This document shows, in pieces, positions 60,305 to 64,000 of a stretch of DNA of 64,000 nucleotides (position 1 is the stretch's first letter; each line of letters opens with the position of its first letter). The DNA is taken from contig JAFRZL010000015.1 in NCBI GenBank assembly GCA_017442535.1, forward strand, positions 1-64,000, in the 5' to 3' direction. The translations under genes were made by a program, and so were the position numbers. Below the pieces are notes generated by a model. That model was given only the letters and a program-made list of their open reading frames with translations. It was not told the origin of the DNA and did not search any database. The DNA comes from Bacillota bacterium. Lineage in GTDB: Bacteria > Bacillota > Clostridia > Lachnospirales > Bianqueaceae.

Positions 60305-62476
60305 ATGTCGCTGATCCGCTTTATAGGCGAATGCATCAATGCCCTGAAAGATCAGTTTACACAACATCCCGGCACGTATATCGTCATAGGGGTAATCATG
60401 CTTTTACTGGCGGTCTGGACGACGATAAGGCTCTTCAGAAACCTTAAGGGGGCTCCATTGATCGCCCGGATTCTCTATATGGTGATAGTACTGGTCAGCA
60501 TCACTTCTTTCCTGATGCTCGGTATCATGCTGACCGTTGCCGGCGAAGTGGTGGAGCTTCATACCGAGCAGCATGGCAGGAGCTTGTATCTGGAACTGGC
60601 TGCGATCTCGACTGTTTTGATCGCCATCGAGGTATACGCCTATTCTTACTGGGATAAACAGTATCGGGCTGCATATGAAGAACTGCAGCTTCGTAAGAAG
60701 GCATTGGAGACGGATCACCGTTTCTCTTTCCTTACCGAAGAGAACGCGGCAGTGGAAGAAGCAGACGGTAATCTTACGGAAGCGTCCAAGCAGCTGCTGT
60801 ATGCCGCGGCGATCCTGATCCTCTCCATTCTCTTTTTCTTTACCCGCTGGGATACAGGCCTGGCCGGCTGGGGCTTCAAATTAGCCGGGAAAACTATCGG
60901 AAGCTGGATTTACGGCTTCTATGCCGGTAATGCCGTTGCAATCATCTTTAAAATCATAGCGATCGTTTTCCAGGTGATCGCTGCAAAATTATTCGGTAAT
61001 CCGGCCGCCCATGTGGAAGATGCCATCAGTGACGGTGTTGATATTCTTCTGGATAAAGTAGAGGCCGTTCAGGATAAATATGCTCAAAAGAAAGAAAAAT
61101 CTGTTCAAAAAGAAGCACCCCGGGTCGAGCCGCCTCAATCTGAAACCACTGTCAAGCCGCAACGTTTCGATAATTTGGTTTACAGTGAGGATCATGGTGA
61201 CAAAAAAGAGGTGCCCTCAAAGCCTGTAACGGTGTCTGAACCTGCAGTAACCCCGGCGTCAAAGTCAATAGTTGCATCAGCATCTAAGCCTACAGTTGCG
61301 CCGTCTGTTAAGCCCGTGTCTATGCCTGCATCTAAGCCCGCGCCTGCTCCGGTGAAGCGTCCCGTTAAGAAGCTGATTTACCCCGGCGGCACCTATTATG
61401 GTGAGACCGAGAACGGCAAGATGGAAGGCTGGGGGACGTATACCTTTGAGACGGGTACCGTTTACGAAGGCAATTTTCACCAGAACCGCTACGAAGGCTA
61501 TGGCAAACTGACCACAAAAGGCGTCTCGGAGTGGGGCCATTGGACAGCCAATAAGCGCAACGGCGTTTTTATGAAGGAAGAAGGACGGGAAGGCCGGAAG
61601 ATTGCACATGCATCGAAATGGGTGGAGGGTGTCAGGCAGACGGGAAGCATTTTCTGCGACAACCTTGTGCGTCAGGATGATGGCAGACGTAAAGCCTGGA
61701 TGATCGCCCACAGCGGATTCTTTGTCCAGCTGCCCGAGGTGAACCTCCTGTTTGACTGCTATACCGGTGAACTGCCTCCGTTTAACCCGGACAAAGAGAT
61801 CTTTGTCATGATCAGTCATGCACATCCGGATCACTTTAATCCTGAGATTTTCAAGCTGGCCGCCGTTTGCGGCAGAGTGCATTTTATCGTCAGCAGCGAT
61901 ATCTATGTGACCAGAACCATGGTCAGACCTTTCGGCGATGAGGATCATATCCTTGCCTGCATTGAAAGCATGAATGCGGAGGATCATTTGGATTGGGTGC
62001 TGGAATCCGGCCTGAGGATCTCGATCGATACTTCGGAGTCGACGGATGCGGGGGTAGCTTTCCTGGTGGACGTCGATGGATTCAGGGTTTATCATGCCGG
62101 AGATCTGACTAACTGGTATGATCCGGGAAGGCATTCCGAGAATGACAGAGTGCGGTTGGAACAGGATTTCCGCAGGGATTCCGCGACCCTGCTGCAGGGT
62201 AAGCGTGTTCATTTTGCGATGCTTCCAATGGATCCGCGCCTTGGCGATGTCAGCTTGGCATCGGTCCATGAATTGGTGAGCCGGTATGATATTCGTCGCT
62301 TTGCACCGATGCATCAATGGCTGGATTACGGCTTTACAGAAAGGTTTGTAAAGGCTTATCCGCAGGATGCGTCGCGGATGATCCGCATCTATGAGAATAC
62401 GCACGAATTGACCGGGGTAGGGGGAGTCCCTTCAGAGACCGCTCCCGGGAACTGGTTTATGATCGATGGTAAATAA
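60305..62476 (+). CDS. Multi-domain membrane protein: transmembrane region, MORN repeats and metallo-beta-lactamase fold
   Basis: Protein of 723 residues. About five membrane segments lie in 24-230 (YIVIGVIMLLLAVW, YMVIVLVSITSFLMLGIML, AAILILSILFFFT and others). A Pro/Ala/Lys/Ser-rich linker follows (about 250-355), then two MORN-type repeats (YYGETENGKMEGWGTYTF, VYEGNFHQNRYEGYGKLT), and from about 440 a metallo-beta-lactamase domain with ISHAHPDHFNPEIF, where the HxHxDH motif reads HAHPDH, and YHAGDLTNWYDPG. The zinc site is thus intact. AAGGAGGAGGAG precedes the ATG. It is followed after 12 bases by a PlsC-like gene. I know no named family with this order. Confidence 0.7.
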   Translation: MSLIRFIGECINALKDQFTQHPGTYIVIGVIMLLLAVWTTIRLFRNLKGAPLIARILYMVIVLVSITSFLMLGIMLTVAGEVVELHTEQHGRSLYLELAAISTVLIAIEVYAYSYWDKQYRAAYEELQLRKKALETDHRFSFLTEENAAVEEADGNLTEASKQLLYAAAILILSILFFFTRWDTGLAGWGFKLAGKTIGSWIYGFYAGNAVAIIFKIIAIVFQVIAAKLFGNPAAHVEDAISDGVDILLDKVEAVQDKYAQKKEKSVQKEAPRVEPPQSETTVKPQRFDNLVYSEDHGDKKEVPSKPVTVSEPAVTPASKSIVASASKPTVAPSVKPVSMPASKPAPAPVKRPVKKLIYPGGTYYGETENGKMEGWGTYTFETGTVYEGNFHQNRYEGYGKLTTKGVSEWGHWTANKRNGVFMKEEGREGRKIAHASKWVEGVRQTGSIFCDNLVRQDDGRRKAWMIAHSGFFVQLPEVNLLFDCYTGELPPFNPDKEIFVMISHAHPDHFNPEIFKLAAVCGRVHFIVSSDIYVTRTMVRPFGDEDHILACIESMNAEDHLDWVLESGLRISIDTSESTDAGVAFLVDVDGFRVYHAGDLTNWYDPGRHSENDRVRLEQDFRRDSATLLQGKRVHFAMLPMDPRLGDVSLASVHELVSRYDIRRFAPMHQWLDYGFTERFVKAYPQDASRMIRIYENTHELTGVGGVPSETAPGNWFMIDGK

Positions 62477-62488
62477 GGAGATATGATC

Positions 62489-63763
62489 ATGCATCAGGAA
62501 GAATTGGAACGTTTTGATATGAATCGTCCGCCCATGCGGGCCAGATGGTATCTTAAGCCGCTGACCATGGCACTGGCGCTTCCCGATCTCTGGAAGCATC
62601 ATGCAAAAATGATGCGCACCGGTGTGGAAGGGCTGAAGCCTCCCTATTTAATGCTCTGCAATCATAATGCCTATATGGACATTAAGGTCGCCGCAAAGAC
62701 TGTTTTTCCCCACTCGGCAAACTATGTTGTCGCGATCGATGGCTTTATTGGCCGGGAAGGGCTGCTGCGCCGCGTCGGGTGCATCTGCAAGCGTAAATTC
62801 ACCAATGATCTGGTCCTGGTCCGTCAGCTTAAAAAAGTCATCCAGAACGGCGATATCGCCGTGGTTTATCCGGAGGCCCGCTATTCCCTCTGCGGCACGA
62901 CCGCCGTCTTGCCTTCCTCGCTGGGCAAGCTCTGCAAGATGCTTAAAGTGCCCGTCGTAACGCTGATCTGCCACGGGCATCATATTAATTCTCCTTTCTG
63001 GAATCTGCACGACCGTAAGGTCAGGCCGATCGAGGCGGAATTATCCATGCTCTTTACGACGGAGGACCTCGAGAATTCCTCTCCTGATGAACTGAATCAG
63101 CGGATCGTGGAGCGTTTTCAATATGATGACTACACCTGGCAGAAAGAAAAAAACATCCATGTGACCTACAATGGACGCGCCGAGGGTCTGCACAAAGTCC
63201 TTTATCAGTGTCCCGCCTGCGGAAAAGAATACCATATGACTTCCAAAGGGACTTCTCTGATCTGCGAAGCCTGCGGCAAAACATGGACACTTTCCGAGCT
63301 CGGCGAACTGCATGCGGATCAGGGCGAGACCGAATTCACTCACATCCCGGACTGGTATGAGTGGGAGAGGGCGAATGTCCGCCGTGAAGTGGAGGCAGGC
63401 ACCTATTCGACCGGTGAAATGCCCGTGACAGTCGACTCCCTGCCCAATGCCAAAAAGTTTATCCGCCTGGGCGAAGGCCATATGATCCACGATATGAACG
63501 GCTTCCGTGTGAGTGGCACAGATGTGGACGGCGATCCCTTTGAGATGGTCAAGCCCGTCAGCTCGCTGTATTCCTGTCATATCGAATATGAGTATCTCGG
63601 CAAGTTCGGGGACTGTGTGGATCTGAATACACTCGAGGACACCTGGTATATCTATCCGCATGATTGCGAATTCGCGGTGACCAAGATGGCGCTCGCGACT
63701 GAAGAACTGTATTCTGCCTACCGCAGACAGATTGGTAATCCCTGCAAGCCGGGACTGGCCTAA
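62489..63763 (+). CDS. PlsC-like acyltransferase with internal zinc ribbon
   Basis: Protein of 424 residues. The first 230 residues look like a lysophosphatidate-type acyltransferase: the catalytic NHNAYMD fits H-x4-D, LRRVGCICKRKFTNDL follows, and VVYPEARYS corresponds to the EGTR-type motif with Glu-Ala. A zinc ribbon (YQCPACGKEYH and ICEACGKTW, two CxxC pairs) and a beta-rich C-terminal domain of about 150 residues follow. Membrane segments are not evident. The ATG at 62489 is 8 bases after AAGGAG; ATG 62483 is too close. It is in one operon with the membrane-MORN-MBL gene, so both may act on membrane lipids. Confidence 0.75.
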   Translation: MHQEELERFDMNRPPMRARWYLKPLTMALALPDLWKHHAKMMRTGVEGLKPPYLMLCNHNAYMDIKVAAKTVFPHSANYVVAIDGFIGREGLLRRVGCICKRKFTNDLVLVRQLKKVIQNGDIAVVYPEARYSLCGTTAVLPSSLGKLCKMLKVPVVTLICHGHHINSPFWNLHDRKVRPIEAELSMLFTTEDLENSSPDELNQRIVERFQYDDYTWQKEKNIHVTYNGRAEGLHKVLYQCPACGKEYHMTSKGTSLICEACGKTWTLSELGELHADQGETEFTHIPDWYEWERANVRREVEAGTYSTGEMPVTVDSLPNAKKFIRLGEGHMIHDMNGFRVSGTDVDGDPFEMVKPVSSLYSCHIEYEYLGKFGDCVDLNTLEDTWYIYPHDCEFAVTKMALATEELYSAYRRQIGNPCKPGLA

Positions 63764-63789
63764 TGATTTATCTTCCCAACAGACATGAA

Positions 63790-63826
63790 AAAGCCCTGCA
63801 TGAGTCCTTAAACTCCGCAGGGCTTT
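63790..63826. terminator. Bidirectional terminator
   Basis: AAAGCCCTGC (63790-63799) and GCAGGGCTTT (63817-63826) form a perfect 10-bp stem with an inner GAGT / ACTC pair. It closes the acyltransferase operon and the convergent DUF1846 gene. Confidence 0.88.
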
Positions 63827-63858
63827 GTTATACATAAAGCGTGAAAAGGGGACGGATC

Positions 63859-64000
63859 TTACTGGTGGCGGCTCGCAAATACAGGCTCACAGGTCAGGTC
63901 GATGCCCAGACGCCGCAGCAGCTGTTCCTCCGTATGGTCTAGCAGGCAGGTGGAATGTGCCTGGCAGCCTGAAAGCTTCTCCAGTTGGTCCAGGGCCTGC
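63859..64000 (-). CDS. DUF1846 family protein (C-terminal end only)
   Basis: The last 46 codons of a minus-strand gene that runs off the right edge. The sequence QALDQLEKLSGCQAHSTCLL followed by TEEQLLRRLGIDLTCEPVF has the look of the end of DUF1846 proteins (pattern ...L.GC.AHST..L...D...LRKLGI.LTCEP.Y). DUF1846 proteins are about 500 residues with no agreed function. Only the tail is seen here, so the call rests on one motif. Confidence 0.6.
   Translation of the reverse strand, partial: QALDQLEKLSGCQAHSTCLLDHTEEQLLRRLGIDLTCEPVFASRHQ

Overview
The window looks like one stretch of a Bacillota (Clostridia) chromosome, most likely a gut or rumen lineage close to Lachnospiraceae. This rests on gene order that matches the Bacillus/Clostridium core (comEC-holA-rpsT-lepA-hemW-hrcA-grpE-dnaK-dnaJ-prmA-rsmE; efp-yqhY-nusB-xseAB-ispA-dxs-tlyA-nadK-argR-recN), a perfect CIRCE operator, AGGAGG ribosome binding sites, and family markers such as DUF1700/DUF4097/PadR, Sapep dipeptidase and a clostridial kinase cluster. 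Base composition is moderately GC-rich by eye except for one AT-rich patch. No rRNA, IS element, phage gene or CRISPR array was seen.

Layout. 1-2.0 kb: end of a sugar catabolic operon (TIM-barrel isomerase, enolase-superfamily dehydratase). 2.1-9.2 kb: comEA, a two-component system, a GerMN lipoprotein, comEC and holA. 9.2-22.7 kb: rpsT, lepA, hemW, a possible HEPN-CBS protein, the heat-shock operon, then prmA, rsmE, cysteine desulfurase and thiI. 22.8-28.4 kb: glnS, tRNA-Thr, and on the minus strand padR-DUF1700-DUF4097 and murD. 28.5-40.1 kb: yqeG-aroE-aroK, efp, yqhY-nusB-xseA-xseB-ispA-dxs-tlyA-nadK-argR-recN, many with overlapping ends. 40.1-44.5 kb: hydrolase, Ser/Thr kinase, HTH-like partner, membrane zinc-ribbon protein, flavin-fold protein.

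44.5-53.0 kb is the accessory part: a PD-(D/E)XK-like nuclease gene with a perfect 18-bp inverted repeat upstream, a tandem array of 32-bp repeats, 6S RNA followed by tRNA-Ala, an intracellular-type pectinesterase, an AT-rich patch with a truncated GHKL ATPase and the tail of a PC4-like gene, an EcsC-like/SHOCT protein with a coiled-coil partner, two fusion proteins, and a second array of the same 32-bp repeat. 53.1-58.2 kb: aldo/keto reductase, UroD-like, Sapep dipeptidase, purine nucleoside phosphorylase, DUF554. 58.2-64 kb: an ABC-type ATPase, a LysR regulator, a membrane-MORN-metallo-beta-lactamase protein, a PlsC-like acyltransferase with a zinc ribbon, and the end of a DUF1846 gene.

The most unusual signals are the two homologous arrays of self-complementary 32-bp repeats 7 kb apart, the long inverted repeat beside the nuclease gene, the 6S RNA-tRNA tandem, and the absence of the gpr/spoIIP, spoIIIA and spoIVB/spo0A genes from the three places where spore-formers usually carry them. 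All function calls come from reading motifs and gene order; no database search was run.
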